64,000 bases of DNA. It comes from Shimwellia blattae DSM 4481 = NBRC 105725. Its GTDB lineage: Bacteria > Pseudomonadota > Gammaproteobacteria > Enterobacterales > Enterobacteriaceae. Below, one piece after another: positions 1 through 8,915 of this stretch. Numbering within the stretch: the stretch's first letter is position 1; every line of letters starts with the position of its first letter. Under the pieces are notes generated by a model, which searched no databases, had not been told where the DNA came from, and saw nothing but the letters and a program-made list of their open reading frames with translations. Both the position numbers and the translations under genes were made by a program. The stretch lies in NCBI RefSeq assembly GCF_000262305.1, contig NC_017910.1, forward strand, positions 868,001-932,000, written 5' to 3'.

Positions 1-2
1 AA

Positions 3-1775
3 ATGGCACACTCTGATCTAATTGTTTACTTTGGCAATAATCCTGCCAATACTAGAATGAGTGGTGCAAACGATACTTACCATTATCAGCATTATAAAAA
101 GCAAAGTAGTGCTAAAACAGTCATCATTGATCCACAATATACAGATACAGCATGTGGTCGGGAAGATCTCTGGCTTGCGATACGACCTGGTAGTGATGCG
201 GCATTGGTTGAAGCTATTGCCTGGGTTCTTATTACTGAGAAATTTGTAGATGAAGAGTTTCTACATAAATATTGCTACGGCTATGATGGTGAACCGGGCG
301 ATAGCGAAAAAGGTATTCCATCGCTTGAACCATCATTAGGGTATAAAGCCTATATTCTGGGAGATGGGCCTGATAAGCTGGAAAAAAAACCAGAGTATGC
401 TGAATCTATATGTGGTATTCCAAGTGAGCAAATTTATCAACTTGCCAGAGCTCTGGGGAATGCCAAAGCACCATTTATTGCTCAGGGATGGGGGCCGCAA
501 CGTCATGCTGCTGGAGAGCAAACCGCCCGGGCTATTTTTATGTTGCCTATTCTTTTGGGTAAAATTGGTTTGCCTGGGACGAATAATGGTGGTTCAGATT
601 TTATGTTCAGTGGTTCAGATATTACCCCGATGCCAATTGGAAAAAATGGTGTGCAGGCTAAAGTTCCATGTTTTAAATGGCTTGAGGCTGTTGAGCGGGG
701 GCATGAAATGACGGCACTGAGTGATGGTATTACCGGTGCTGAGCGGCTGACTAGCGATGTCAAATGTATTTTTATGTACCAGGGTAACTGGCTGTTAAAT
801 CAGCACTCTGACTGTAATGCTACTGCAAAAATTTTAGCAGATGAGAGTAAGCTGGAGTTCATTTTTGTTATGGACAATCATATGACGGCCAGTGCTAAAT
901 TTGCTGATATTTTATTACCAGATATCACATGGCTGGAGAACTCTCGTGTAGTGAGATTTGCTACCCATTTGACTCTAACTGAACATGTACTGGACCCTAT
1001 GTATGAATGCCGCCATCCCTATCAGGTTTTTTCTGATTTGGCCGAGCGTTTTGGTGTCCGGGAGGCTTTTTGTGAGGGAAGGTCATGGGATGAATGGCAA
1101 CAGTACCTTTATGAAGAGAGTCGTAAGAAACATCCAGAATTCCCACCATTTGATGTATTGCAGAAGAAAAAAACCATACGGTTACCTTTCGATCCTGAGG
1201 CTCCAGGATATGTCATGCGAGAGTTTCGGGAGGATCCAATAATCCATGCTTTGAAAACTGAATCGGGTAAAATACAGATCTATTCCCATACTCTTGCTCA
1301 GTATGCAGCTAACTGGCAATTGCCTGATGGAGATAAAATTACTCCGTTGCCGCAATATATACCAACATGGGAAAGCTATGCTGATACTGAAACACGGGAA
1401 AAGTATCCTTTACAACTGATTGGATTTAAATCGAAAGGTCGCCCACATTCGACATTCCATAATGTTCCTTGGTTAAGAGAAGTTATCCAGGATGCCTTAA
1501 TGATTAATCCTCTGGATGCCCGGGCTCGTAATTTACACCAGGGGCAGCAAGTACATGTTTATAATGACCGCGGTGTAATTAGCGTCCCTATCCGTATTAC
1601 CCCAAGAATTATGCCTGGAGTTGTAGGGTTGGGAGAGGGGGCATGGTATTCTCCGGATAGCCATGGCGTTGATGTAGGTGGCTGTATAAATACACTAACT
1701 CGCTTAAAACCCACTGCGCTTGCGAAAGCAAATCCCCAGGGAACTAATTTAGTTGAAGTGAGCCCCGCTCCCTGA
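3..1775 (+). CDS. DmsA/YnfE-type molybdopterin oxidoreductase, catalytic subunit (5' end outside window)
   Basis: The last ~590 residues of a DMSO-reductase-family catalytic subunit; about 220 N-terminal residues (signal peptide, Fe-S site) lie before the window. Visible DmsA-like stretches include FGNNPANTRMSG, VIDPQYTDTACGRED, QGWGPQRHAAGE, the GNWLLNQHSD segment and a C-terminal molybdopterin-dinucleotide domain ending in NPQGTNLVEV. The family reduces S- or N-oxides during anaerobic respiration. A maturation chaperone gene follows directly, with no DmsB (Fe-S) or DmsC (membrane) gene downstream; these could lie upstream. The DNA is clearly more A+T-rich than the core genes, suggesting transfer. 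The substrate cannot be told. Confidence 0.85.
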   Translation: MAHSDLIVYFGNNPANTRMSGANDTYHYQHYKKQSSAKTVIIDPQYTDTACGREDLWLAIRPGSDAALVEAIAWVLITEKFVDEEFLHKYCYGYDGEPGDSEKGIPSLEPSLGYKAYILGDGPDKLEKKPEYAESICGIPSEQIYQLARALGNAKAPFIAQGWGPQRHAAGEQTARAIFMLPILLGKIGLPGTNNGGSDFMFSGSDITPMPIGKNGVQAKVPCFKWLEAVERGHEMTALSDGITGAERLTSDVKCIFMYQGNWLLNQHSDCNATAKILADESKLEFIFVMDNHMTASAKFADILLPDITWLENSRVVRFATHLTLTEHVLDPMYECRHPYQVFSDLAERFGVREAFCEGRSWDEWQQYLYEESRKKHPEFPPFDVLQKKKTIRLPFDPEAPGYVMREFREDPIIHALKTESGKIQIYSHTLAQYAANWQLPDGDKITPLPQYIPTWESYADTETREKYPLQLIGFKSKGRPHSTFHNVPWLREVIQDALMINPLDARARNLHQGQQVHVYNDRGVISVPIRITPRIMPGVVGLGEGAWYSPDSHGVDVGGCINTLTRLKPTALAKANPQGTNLVEVSPAP

Positions 1776-1837
1776 GTATTCATAAAATATAGGCACTACT
1801 GATAAATATATTGTGGTGCCTAATGAGAGAATAACTA

Positions 1838-2518
1838 ATGTCATTAGGTGAAGTAATGTTGTCAGAGAGAAAAAAATATCCAGATAATGAGTTTATGGAT
1901 GTGTCTCTAAAGATACTTTATCATTTTTTTTATTTTGAGCCGAGCCAAGTATTACTCCAGAAACTGGTTGAAAGTCAGTTACTGGAGTATTGGCGGCGCT
2001 ATTTAGTGATTGAACTAAATACTTCTGATGAATGGCTCAGTGAACCTGCCTGTCTGGCATGTTTGCAGGCTGATCACTTGGCATTATTTGTTGGTCTTGG
2101 GATGCCTGAATCAATGCCATGGGGGTCAGTGTATCTTCATGAGGATAATTTGTTACTGCAGGAATCAACATATTTGCTGGAGTCATTTTTACGTCGGCAC
2201 GGATTAATTTTCCAGTTAAAGGAGCGTCAGCCGGTTGACCATATAGGACTATGTTTATCGGCGCTGGTCCATTTACTACGTCGCTACAGAATCACTGCTG
2301 ACCCGGGTGACCAACGAGCGATAGTTGAATTTCTGAGTATTCATTTATTACCATGGGGAGGACGGTTCTGTTCTCTGCTGATAGCGCATGCAAAAACGCC
2401 CTTCTACCAAGATTTGGGGAAGGTAACCCGGCAGTTATTGCTTAATCTGCAGCGGGAGTACCAGGTTAGTGTGGAGCAGAAGAAGCTTTACTGGCCACCC
2501 ATATCAGGACGACCATAA
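1838..2518 (+). CDS. TorD/DmsD-family molybdoenzyme maturation chaperone
   Basis: A 226-residue, mostly helical protein. The stretch from PESMPWGSVYLHE through LLQESTYLLESFL is typical of the TorD/DmsD/NarJ family, which binds the Tat signal of a molybdoenzyme and holds it for cofactor insertion. It lies 62 bp after the DmsA-like gene on the same strand, so the two are probably co-transcribed and the chaperone serves that enzyme. It is A+T-rich like its neighbour. An internal ATG seven codons in is an alternative start. The family call is firmer than the partner call. Confidence 0.75.
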   Translation: MSLGEVMLSERKKYPDNEFMDVSLKILYHFFYFEPSQVLLQKLVESQLLEYWRRYLVIELNTSDEWLSEPACLACLQADHLALFVGLGMPESMPWGSVYLHEDNLLLQESTYLLESFLRRHGLIFQLKERQPVDHIGLCLSALVHLLRRYRITADPGDQRAIVEFLSIHLLPWGGRFCSLLIAHAKTPFYQDLGKVTRQLLLNLQREYQVSVEQKKLYWPPISGRP

Positions 2519-2524
2519 ACCCTC

Positions 2525-3349
2525 TCACAGCAGAAGTGGCAGTGTTGAACTGGCTGTTTGCTGGCTGATGTCATTATAGTGTTTATCGATAGCGATAAGG
2601 GATGTGGTGAGTAGCTCAATAAGCAGCATGACCCCAACTTTGGTATTTAGGGCACCAGCGCTTAGTGGACCTTCTGGTTTTGCAGCAACAAGTTGGATAT
2701 CGCTAAGAGAGGCCAAAGGGCTTTGGGGAGTATTACTAAGTGCCAGTATAGGAACGCTCCTTTTACGCGCTAATTTAACGACGTGGAGTAAATCGCGTGT
2801 TGAACCGGAACTGGATATCGCGACGACCAGAGCGTCTTTTGAAAGCGTGGTGGCGTTCATTGCCGCACGATGCATATCGCTGAAAAGCTGAGCTGGCTTA
2901 CCAAAGCGAAGCATTTTGTAATGTAAATATTCACCTAAAATAGCGCTGGCAGCTACACCATAAATTTGAACAGATTGTGCATGGTGAAGCGCCAGAGCTG
3001 CATTCTCCAACAATGCCCGGTCGAGAAGCCTCGTGGTGTCCCGCAAAGCCTGAACCGATTCACTGACAACGCTATCGATCTCGTCTTCAGGTTGATATAC
3101 GGGTTGACTTTGCTGAATATCAAGCGCTAGTGCCATCTTGAATTCGTTGTAGCCTTTACACCCCAGAGCCCGACACAGACGTGTGACACTCGCCTCGCTG
3201 GTGCTGCTTTCACGCGCCAGTTCGGTAATCGTCAGGTAGACAACTTTTGCCGGATCGCTGAGCACAAACTCTCCCAGCTTCTGTTGTGTTCGGCTATATC
3301 CGTCAACGCTCTGGCGCAATCTCAGTAGCAGGTTTTCATTTTCTGACAT
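2525..3349 (-). CDS. RpiR/MurR-family transcriptional regulator
   Basis: A 274-residue regulator. Residues ~1-77 form the RpiR helix-turn-helix (LTITELARESSTSEASVTRLCRALG) and the rest is a SIS phosphosugar-binding domain (VVAISSSGSTRDLL, PILALSNTPQSPLA). Such proteins sense sugar phosphates. It is divergent from the PTS permease gene across ~160 bp, the usual layout of a local regulator, so it probably controls that operon. A Shine-Dalgarno (AAGGA) precedes the ATG. It converges on the chaperone gene with a 6-bp gap. RpiR-type regulators govern MurNAc, sialate/ManNAc and alpha-glucoside genes in other bacteria, so the ligand stays open. Confidence 0.85.
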   Translation of the reverse strand: MSENENLLLRLRQSVDGYSRTQQKLGEFVLSDPAKVVYLTITELARESSTSEASVTRLCRALGCKGYNEFKMALALDIQQSQPVYQPEDEIDSVVSESVQALRDTTRLLDRALLENAALALHHAQSVQIYGVAASAILGEYLHYKMLRFGKPAQLFSDMHRAAMNATTLSKDALVVAISSSGSTRDLLHVVKLARKRSVPILALSNTPQSPLASLSDIQLVAAKPEGPLSAGALNTKVGVMLLIELLTTSLIAIDKHYNDISQQTASSTLPLLL

Positions 3350-3513
3350 GCAAAATCCTTAATGCGTTTCTCTGCTGATAGTGTGGCGGAAAGCAGGGGA
3401 AAGATGCCAGTCATTTTAAAAAGTATGATCAGCTTCCTGGTTTGTGATAATGATTTTCATTTAATGAATATGATGTGGTAATAATTTTCATAACTGATCG
3501 GGGAGATGAAAAA

Positions 3514-5070
3514 ATGATGCAAATGTTTAGTAGTACCTCATCTGGGGCATGGTTTGAAAAGGCACAGCGGTTTGGCAGATCGTTCATGCTGCCGATTGCG
3601 GTATTGCCCGCTGCGGGGTTGTTGTTAGGGATTGGTGGCGCACTGTCGAATCCAAACACATTGATGGCTTATCCGTTTTTGGATATCGACTGGTTGCAGG
3701 CAACCTTTACGATAATGACCTGCGCAGGTTCTATAGTGTTTGCCAACCTGCCAGTGCTCTTTGCTGTGGGGATCGCTGTGGGGCTAGCAAAAACGGATAA
3801 AGGCACCGCCGGGCTTGCAGCATTATTGGCGTTTCTGGTGATGAATTCCACCATCAATGCCTTATTGATGCTTAACGGAGCGTTGGTATTCGAGAATGCC
3901 GGTGCTGTAGGCCAGGGGATGACGCTGGGCATTCAGACGCTGGAAACAGGTGTATTTGGTGGGGTGGTTATTGGGCTGGTCACTTGCGTGCTGCATAGCC
4001 GTTTCAATAAAGTCTCACTCCCTCAGTTCCTTGGTTTTTTTAGTGGTTCACGCTTTGTACCAATTATTAGCTCCTTTGCCGCGATAGTGGTAGGGGCGGT
4101 CATGACGGTGGTTTGGCCGCATTTCCAGAAACTCATTTTTGGACTGGGTGGTTTGGTGGATGCGACAGGTTACCTGGGTACACTGTTGTACGGCTTCATC
4201 CTGCGTATGCTCGGCCCACTGGGTTTACACCATATCTTTTATTTGCCGTTCTGGACGACAGCGCTGGGCGGTAGTGAAATCGTCAATGGTCAATTAGTAG
4301 AAGGTACGCAACGGATTTTCTTTGCCCAACTTTCGGATCCCAGTACACAGCAGTTCTATGTGGGGATTTCACGCTTTATGTCCGGACGCTTCATTACTAT
4401 GATGTTTGGTCTGCTTGGTGCATGCCTGGCGATGTATCATACTGCCAGGCCGGAAAACAGAAAACTTGTCGCCGGTCTGCTGTTGTCTGCGGCCCTGACC
4501 TCTTTCCTGACAGGGATCACTGAGCCTATAGAGTTTTCATTCTTGTTTGTGGCACCCGTGTTATATGTTATTCACGCCTTCCTCGATGGTCTGGCGTTTA
4601 TGATGGCTCATATTTTACATATCACTATTGGGCAAACTTTTTCGGGAGGGCTTATCGATTTCCTCCTTTTCGGCGTTCTACAGGGGGAGGCTAAAACTAA
4701 CTGGATGTACGTCCCCATGGTGGGGATACCATGGTTCTTCCTTTACTACTTCATTTTTCGTTATTTGATTAATCGTTTTAACTGGCTTACTCCCGGGCGT
4801 GAAAATGTAATCCTGGCTAAATCCGGTCTGCCACAAATTGAACGCGCAGCAGCAGTAATCGCCGGGCTGGGAGGCAAAGAGAATCTGGAAGAGGTGGATT
4901 GTTGCGCCACACGCTTACGCGTGACGGTAAAGGAGGGTCGCAAGGTAGATGAAGAGGCACTGAAAGCGACGGGGGCACATGGCGTAATTATTCGTGGCAA
5001 TGGGGTTCAGGTGATTTATGGCCCGCATGTCACCATCATTAAAAACGAAATCGAAGAGGTTTTATCGTAA
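3514..5070 (+). CDS. PTS permease EIICB, glucose/MalX-type family
   Basis: About 518 residues: an N-terminal EIIC membrane channel (GRSFMLPIAVLPAAGLLLGIGGAL, the GITEPIEFSFLF substrate-site motif) and a C-terminal EIIB domain with the phosphorylated cysteine in VDCCATRLRV. It imports and phosphorylates a sugar; no EIIA is fused, so EIIA-Glc would have to serve. The ATG at 3514 is preceded by GGGGAG. The stop overlaps the start of a nanE-like pseudogene (TAATG), hinting at an amino-sugar substrate such as ManNAc. The divergent RpiR regulator resembles Klebsiella aglR-aglA, so an alpha-glucoside is an alternative. Confidence 0.88.
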   Translation: MMQMFSSTSSGAWFEKAQRFGRSFMLPIAVLPAAGLLLGIGGALSNPNTLMAYPFLDIDWLQATFTIMTCAGSIVFANLPVLFAVGIAVGLAKTDKGTAGLAALLAFLVMNSTINALLMLNGALVFENAGAVGQGMTLGIQTLETGVFGGVVIGLVTCVLHSRFNKVSLPQFLGFFSGSRFVPIISSFAAIVVGAVMTVVWPHFQKLIFGLGGLVDATGYLGTLLYGFILRMLGPLGLHHIFYLPFWTTALGGSEIVNGQLVEGTQRIFFAQLSDPSTQQFYVGISRFMSGRFITMMFGLLGACLAMYHTARPENRKLVAGLLLSAALTSFLTGITEPIEFSFLFVAPVLYVIHAFLDGLAFMMAHILHITIGQTFSGGLIDFLLFGVLQGEAKTNWMYVPMVGIPWFFLYYFIFRYLINRFNWLTPGRENVILAKSGLPQIERAAAVIAGLGGKENLEEVDCCATRLRVTVKEGRKVDEEALKATGAHGVIIRGNGVQVIYGPHVTIIKNEIEEVLS

Positions 5071-5177
5071 TGAAAACTGTACTGAATTTTCTGAAAGGTA
5101 AATTAATTGTCTCGTGTCAGACGTTGGAAAATTAGCTGCTGTACAGTCCGTTTATTATATCGCGTATGGTGCTGACA
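5070..5177 (+). pseudogene. nanE-like (ManNAc-6-P 2-epimerase) remnant
   Basis: The ATG overlaps the PTS stop codon. The first 21 codons include GKLIVSCQTLEN, matching the NanE N-terminal motif (G-LIVSCQ-LE). An in-frame TAG follows at 5133, and the same frame resumes with LLYSPFIISRMVL, matching the next conserved NanE stretch (EPLYSxFIMxRMAL). Homology then stops and the rest of the gene (~190 codons) is missing. The enzyme would convert ManNAc-6-P to GlcNAc-6-P. It was evidently the second cistron of the PTS operon, now lost. The match is from memory of the family, not a search. Confidence 0.65.
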
Positions 5178-5281
5178 CATATCGGACATGTGCTGTAGGA
5201 AAAGAAAGCGAAATATTGCAGAGAGAAATGCCAGGGGCAGGGAGCGATGACTGAAATGTGGTGTTCAGGGATGATGCTGTT

Positions 5282-5434
5282 TCAGAAGATAGAGGCTACT
5301 ACGGCATGTTTGTGCTGTTTAATAGCACGAGGAGCCTCGGTAACCACAGTACCTTGTTTTTGACCGCTTTTGATCGCCGCTATTTGCTGCTCATACGCCT
5401 GTTGATGCTGTTTCTTACGTTCTTGTGGGGTCAT
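5282..5434 (-). CDS. Small unknown ORF, 50 aa, Gln/Lys-rich
   Basis: Starts MTPQERKKQHQQAYEQQI and ends in HAVVASIF; basic and glutamine-rich, without a recognised domain. A strong Shine-Dalgarno (GGGAGGGTGAGC) lies just before the ATG, inside the end of the upstream 58-codon ORF. That ORF's TGA overlaps this ATG, so the two look translationally coupled. It lies between the decayed nanE and queE and may be a relic of an accessory element. Function unknown. Confidence 0.4.
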   Translation of the reverse strand: MTPQERKKQHQQAYEQQIAAIKSGQKQGTVVTEAPRAIKQHKHAVVASIF

Positions 5435-5607
5435 TTGCTCACCCTCCCGTCTGACTGATGATTCTTTATCCGGCTAAGAATACCTTCGTCCCTGATATTT
5501 CGCAATGCCATCGGTGTCACCCTGATATCCCGGATGACGGTGCCTGCCAGAACTGGAACCCGGCCCGGTTTGCCGCAGAAAATAGCATGTAAAGCATCGG
5601 GAGGCAT
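5431..5607 (-). CDS. Small unknown ORF, 58 aa, overlapping the next small ORF
   Basis: Starts MPPDALHAIFCGKPGRVPV; no family recognised. It reads away from queE, beginning 56 bp upstream of it. Its stop codon overlaps the start of the 50-aa ORF in an ATGA arrangement. It may be a real two-gene unit or the degenerate tail of a longer gene. No convincing ribosome site is visible, so support rests on the coupling to its partner. Confidence 0.3.
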   Translation of the reverse strand: MPPDALHAIFCGKPGRVPVLAGTVIRDIRVTPMALRNIRDEGILSRIKNHQSDGRVSK

Positions 5608-5663
5608 GATCCTCTGGCGGGGATCTGCGATACTTAGCGTTTATCCCCTTAACAGAGAAGATT

Positions 5664-6335
5664 ATGCAGTACCCGATAAACGAGATGTTCCAGACCCTGC
5701 AGGGCGAGGGTTACTTTACCGGCGTTCCGGCCATTTTTATTCGCTTACAGGGATGCCCGGTGGGGTGTGCGTGGTGCGATACCAAACACACCTGGGAAAC
5801 ACGTGAAGATCGGGAAGTGTCTCTGTTCAGTATTCTGGCAAAGACCCGGGAAAGCGATAAGTGGGGCAACGCCAGCGCAGAGGATCTGCTGGCGATCATT
5901 GGCCGCCAGGGCTGGACGGCCCGGCACGTGGTGATAACCGGCGGCGAGCCCTGCATTCACGATCTGACACCGCTCACTGCGCTGCTGGAGCAGCAGGGCT
6001 TTATTTGCCAGATTGAAACCAGCGGCACCCACGAAGTGCGCTGCACGCCGGGCACCTGGGTGACGGTTTCACCGAAGGTGAATATGCGCGGTGGTTACGA
6101 TGTGCTGACCCAGGCCCTGCACCGGGCCGATGAGATAAAACATCCGGTTGGCCGGGTGCGGGATATTGAAGCGCTGGACGAACTGCTGGAAGTGATCACC
6201 GACGATAAACAGCGCATCATCGCTCTGCAGCCCATCAGCCAGAAAGAAGATGCCACCCGCCTGTGTATTGAGACCTGCATTGCCCGCAACTGGCGGCTCT
6301 CGGTGCAGACCCACAAATACCTCAATATCGCCTGA
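5664..6335 (+). CDS. queE: 7-carboxy-7-deazaguanine synthase
   Basis: 223 residues, the E. coli QueE length and nearly the same sequence. This radical-SAM enzyme rearranges 6-carboxytetrahydropterin to 7-carboxy-7-deazaguanine in queuosine (tRNA) biosynthesis. The N-terminal FQTLQGEGYFTGVPAIFIRLQ is followed by the family's unusual cluster motif CPVGCAWCDTKHTW. VVITGGEPCIHD marks the SAM-binding region. It converges on queD, the preceding pathway step, across a strong hairpin terminator. Confidence 0.97.
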   Translation: MQYPINEMFQTLQGEGYFTGVPAIFIRLQGCPVGCAWCDTKHTWETREDREVSLFSILAKTRESDKWGNASAEDLLAIIGRQGWTARHVVITGGEPCIHDLTPLTALLEQQGFICQIETSGTHEVRCTPGTWVTVSPKVNMRGGYDVLTQALHRADEIKHPVGRVRDIEALDELLEVITDDKQRIIALQPISQKEDATRLCIETCIARNWRLSVQTHKYLNIA

Positions 6336-6340
6336 TAACA

Positions 6341-6364
6341 TCAGGGCCCGGAAGCGGGCCCTGA
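6341..6364. terminator. Bidirectional hairpin between queE and queD
   Basis: Perfect 10-bp stem (TCAGGGCCCG / CGGGCCCTGA) with a GAAG loop, located six bases after the queE stop and 21 bases from the end of convergent queD. It likely ends transcription of both genes, though no U-tract is obvious. Confidence 0.65.
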
Positions 6365-6385
6365 GCGTTGGTCTGTGAAGCGGCC

Positions 6386-6751
6386 TTATGACTCGCCACG
6401 GTAGATGCAGCCAGCGGTGCAGGTCTCTTTGACCATCACCGCGCTGAGCAGCGGCATCACCGGTTGCAGACGATCCCAGATCCATTTCGCCAGCACTTCG
6501 CTGGTGGGGTTTTCAAGGCCCGGGATCTCATTCAGATAGTAGTGATCCAGCCGGTCCAGGGTGGGCTTAAACGCCGCTTTCAGCTCAGCGAAATCGACAA
6601 CCCAGCCGGTGTACGGATCCACCTCGCCGGTTATCTCCAGACGAACCATAAAAGAGTGGCCATGAAGGCGACCGCATTTATGGCCTTCCGGCACATGGGG
6701 CAGGCGGTGAGCGGCTTCAAATGTGAAATCTTTAAACAGGGTAGTTGCCAT
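6386..6751 (-). CDS. queD: 6-carboxy-5,6,7,8-tetrahydropterin synthase
   Basis: 121 residues starting MATTLFKDFTFEAAH, the E. coli QueD start and length. It converts 7,8-dihydroneopterin triphosphate to 6-carboxytetrahydropterin, the step before QueE. The zinc-binding histidines appear in FEAAH and GRLHGHSF, and the catalytic cysteine in GHKCGRLHGH. An open frame runs 38 codons further upstream but lacks family similarity. The chosen ATG follows a GAG-containing ribosome site. Confidence 0.95.
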   Translation of the reverse strand: MATTLFKDFTFEAAHRLPHVPEGHKCGRLHGHSFMVRLEITGEVDPYTGWVVDFAELKAAFKPTLDRLDHYYLNEIPGLENPTSEVLAKWIWDRLQPVMPLLSAVMVKETCTAGCIYRGES

Positions 6752-7112
6752 TTTACGGTTCTCAGTCATGCAAAAAAACCGACGCATAGTACAGGATCTG
6801 GCGCTTTTTTGCACCCGGCATCTGTGCTGCCCGCAGGCCCGGAGTCTGAGCGGCAGAGTAAACATTTATTGCGGGCGGTTGTGATTACCGGGCGGGGCAC
6901 CGCCGGGTAACGCGGAGGTAAACAACAGTAATAATATTTATAATCAGTGTGTTAAATTATCTGTTTTTCAGATAATAATGATGACTAAAACTGGTTAGTC
7001 CATTTTGTTATTTAATATTTCTATCACTTCTTTAATTGTTATTACCTGCGCCGTTAACCTTACTTTCAGTTTTGTTTTTTTGCCCTGATTCGCTACTGGA
7101 ACATAATAACGC
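6752..7112. promoter_or_regulatory. Divergent queD / cysJIH control region
   Basis: 361 bp without a gene. The half next to queD is G+C-rich. The half next to cysJ (6920-7100) is strongly A+T-rich, with short inverted repeats such as ACTAA..TTAGT near 6985. CysB activates cysJIH in E. coli from such a region. CysB sites are too degenerate to place by eye, so this is a location rather than a mapped operator. Confidence 0.5.
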
Positions 7113-8915
7113 ATGACAACACAGGTCCCCCCATTACCGCTGCAGCCGCTGAGTGCGGAACAGCTGGCGCGGCTGCAAGGCGCAACCGCAGATCTCTCCC
7201 CCTTACAGCTGGCCTGGATATCCGGTTATTTCTGGGGCATAGCCAGCCCGCAGGCAGGCAACACCACGGCCCCGGTAGTCAACGCCAGCGCCGGGCCCGC
7301 TTCTGTTACCGTGATTTCCGCCTCCCAGACCGGCAATGCCCGCCGGGTCTCTGAGGCCCTGCGGGACGATTTACAGCAGGCGGGCCTGGCGGTGAACCTG
7401 GTCAGTGCGGCGGACTATAAATTCAAACAGATCGCCCAGGAAAAGCTACTGGTTATCGTGACCTCTACCCAGGGGGAAGGGGAGCCGCCGGAAGAGGCGA
7501 TCGCGCTGCACAAATATTTATTCTCGAAAAAAGCGCCTCAGCTGCGTGATACGGCCTTTGCGGTGCTGGGCCTGGGGGATTCGTCTTACGAATTCTTCTG
7601 CCAGTCCGGCAAAGACTTTGACAACAAACTGGCTGAGCTGGGGGCGGAACGCCTGCTTGATCGCGTAGACGCGGATGTGGATTTCCAGGAGGCGGCACAG
7701 CAGTGGCGCGCCCGGTTAACCGGGGTGCTGAAATCCCGCGCCGGGAGCCCGGCACCGGTGGCAGCGCCGGTCACCGGCAGCGCCAGCCAGGCCAGCACCA
7801 CGCACTATACCCGGGAAAATCCGCTGGTAGCAACCCTGGCGGTCAACCAGAAAATTACCGGTCGCCACTCTGAAAAAGACGTGCGCCACCTGGAGATTGA
7901 TCTCGGTGATTCCGGCCTGCACTACCAGCCCGGTGATGCGCTCGGGGTCTGGTATCAGAACGACCCGGCCCTGGTTCAGGAGCTGGTGGAGCTTGCCTGG
8001 CTGACCGGGGATGAGCCCGTTGAGGTGAGCGGCAAAACCCTGCCCCTGCGGGAAGCACTCCAGTGGCACTTTGAGCTGACGGTGAACACGCCGCTTATCG
8101 TGGAAAACTACGCCACGCTGACCCGTAGCGAGTCGCTGCTGGCGATGGTTGGCGATAAAGCGCAACTGCAACAGTATGCCGCAACCACACCGCTGGTGGA
8201 TATGGTGCGCTTTGCGCCAGCCCAGCTGGATGCCCGGGCACTCACGGGCCTGCTGCGCCCGCTGACGCCGCGCCTCTATTCTATTGCCTCCTCCCGGGAG
8301 GAGGTGGAAAACGAAGTGCATATCACGGTCGGCGTGGTGCGTTATGAGATTGAAGGCCGTGCCCGCACCGGCGGGGCGTCTGGTTTCCTGGCCGACCGGC
8401 TGGAAGAGGACGGCGAAGTGCGCGTGTTCATTGAACACAATGACAATTTCCGCTTACCGGCGGATCCGCAGACCCCGGTGATTATGATTGGCCCGGGCAC
8501 CGGCATTGCCCCCTTCCGCGCGTTTATGCAGCAGCGTGCCGCGCAGGGGGCGACCGGGAATAACTGGCTGTTCTTCGGTAACCCGCATTTTACCGAGGAT
8601 TTTCTCTACCAGGTGGAGTGGCAGCGCTACGTCAAAGACGGGGTGCTGAGCCGTATCGATCTGGCCTGGTCGCGGGATCAAAAACAAAAAATCTATGTTC
8701 AGGACAAACTGCGCGAGCAGGGGGCTGAACTGTGGCGCTGGATCAACAACGGTGCCCACATTTATGTCTGCGGAGACGCCAGCCGTATGGCGAAAGACGT
8801 TGAACAGGCATTACTGGACGTGATTGCTGACCAGGGCGCGATGGACGCCGGGGCGGCAGATGAATTTTTAAGTGAGCTGCGCATTGAGCGCCGATATCAG
8901 CGGGATGTCTACTAA
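7113..8915 (+). CDS. cysJ: Sulfite reductase (NADPH) flavoprotein alpha subunit
   Basis: 600 residues, E. coli length. The N-terminal flavodoxin domain binds FMN (SASQTGNARRVSEAL near residue 70; STQGEGEPP). It is followed by an FAD/NADPH ferredoxin-reductase domain (RLYSIASS, GPGTGIAPFRAFMQQR, C-terminal RYQRDVY). It passes NADPH electrons to the CysI hemoprotein, which reduces sulfite to sulfide in the cytoplasm. Its stop overlaps the cysI start (TAATG), giving coupled translation. First gene of cysJIH. Confidence 0.98.
   Translation: MTTQVPPLPLQPLSAEQLARLQGATADLSPLQLAWISGYFWGIASPQAGNTTAPVVNASAGPASVTVISASQTGNARRVSEALRDDLQQAGLAVNLVSAADYKFKQIAQEKLLVIVTSTQGEGEPPEEAIALHKYLFSKKAPQLRDTAFAVLGLGDSSYEFFCQSGKDFDNKLAELGAERLLDRVDADVDFQEAAQQWRARLTGVLKSRAGSPAPVAAPVTGSASQASTTHYTRENPLVATLAVNQKITGRHSEKDVRHLEIDLGDSGLHYQPGDALGVWYQNDPALVQELVELAWLTGDEPVEVSGKTLPLREALQWHFELTVNTPLIVENYATLTRSESLLAMVGDKAQLQQYAATTPLVDMVRFAPAQLDARALTGLLRPLTPRLYSIASSREEVENEVHITVGVVRYEIEGRARTGGASGFLADRLEEDGEVRVFIEHNDNFRLPADPQTPVIMIGPGTGIAPFRAFMQQRAAQGATGNNWLFFGNPHFTEDFLYQVEWQRYVKDGVLSRIDLAWSRDQKQKIYVQDKLREQGAELWRWINNGAHIYVCGDASRMAKDVEQALLDVIADQGAMDAGAADEFLSELRIERRYQRDVY

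Noticed and set aside
6752..6865. N-terminal extension of queD by 38 codons
   Set aside because: The extension is Arg/Cys-rich without family similarity, and the internal ATG matches the E. coli start.
7716..8438. 240-codon open frame opposite cysJ
   Set aside because: Antisense shadow of a conserved gene, with low-complexity Arg/Gly/His composition and no ribosome site.
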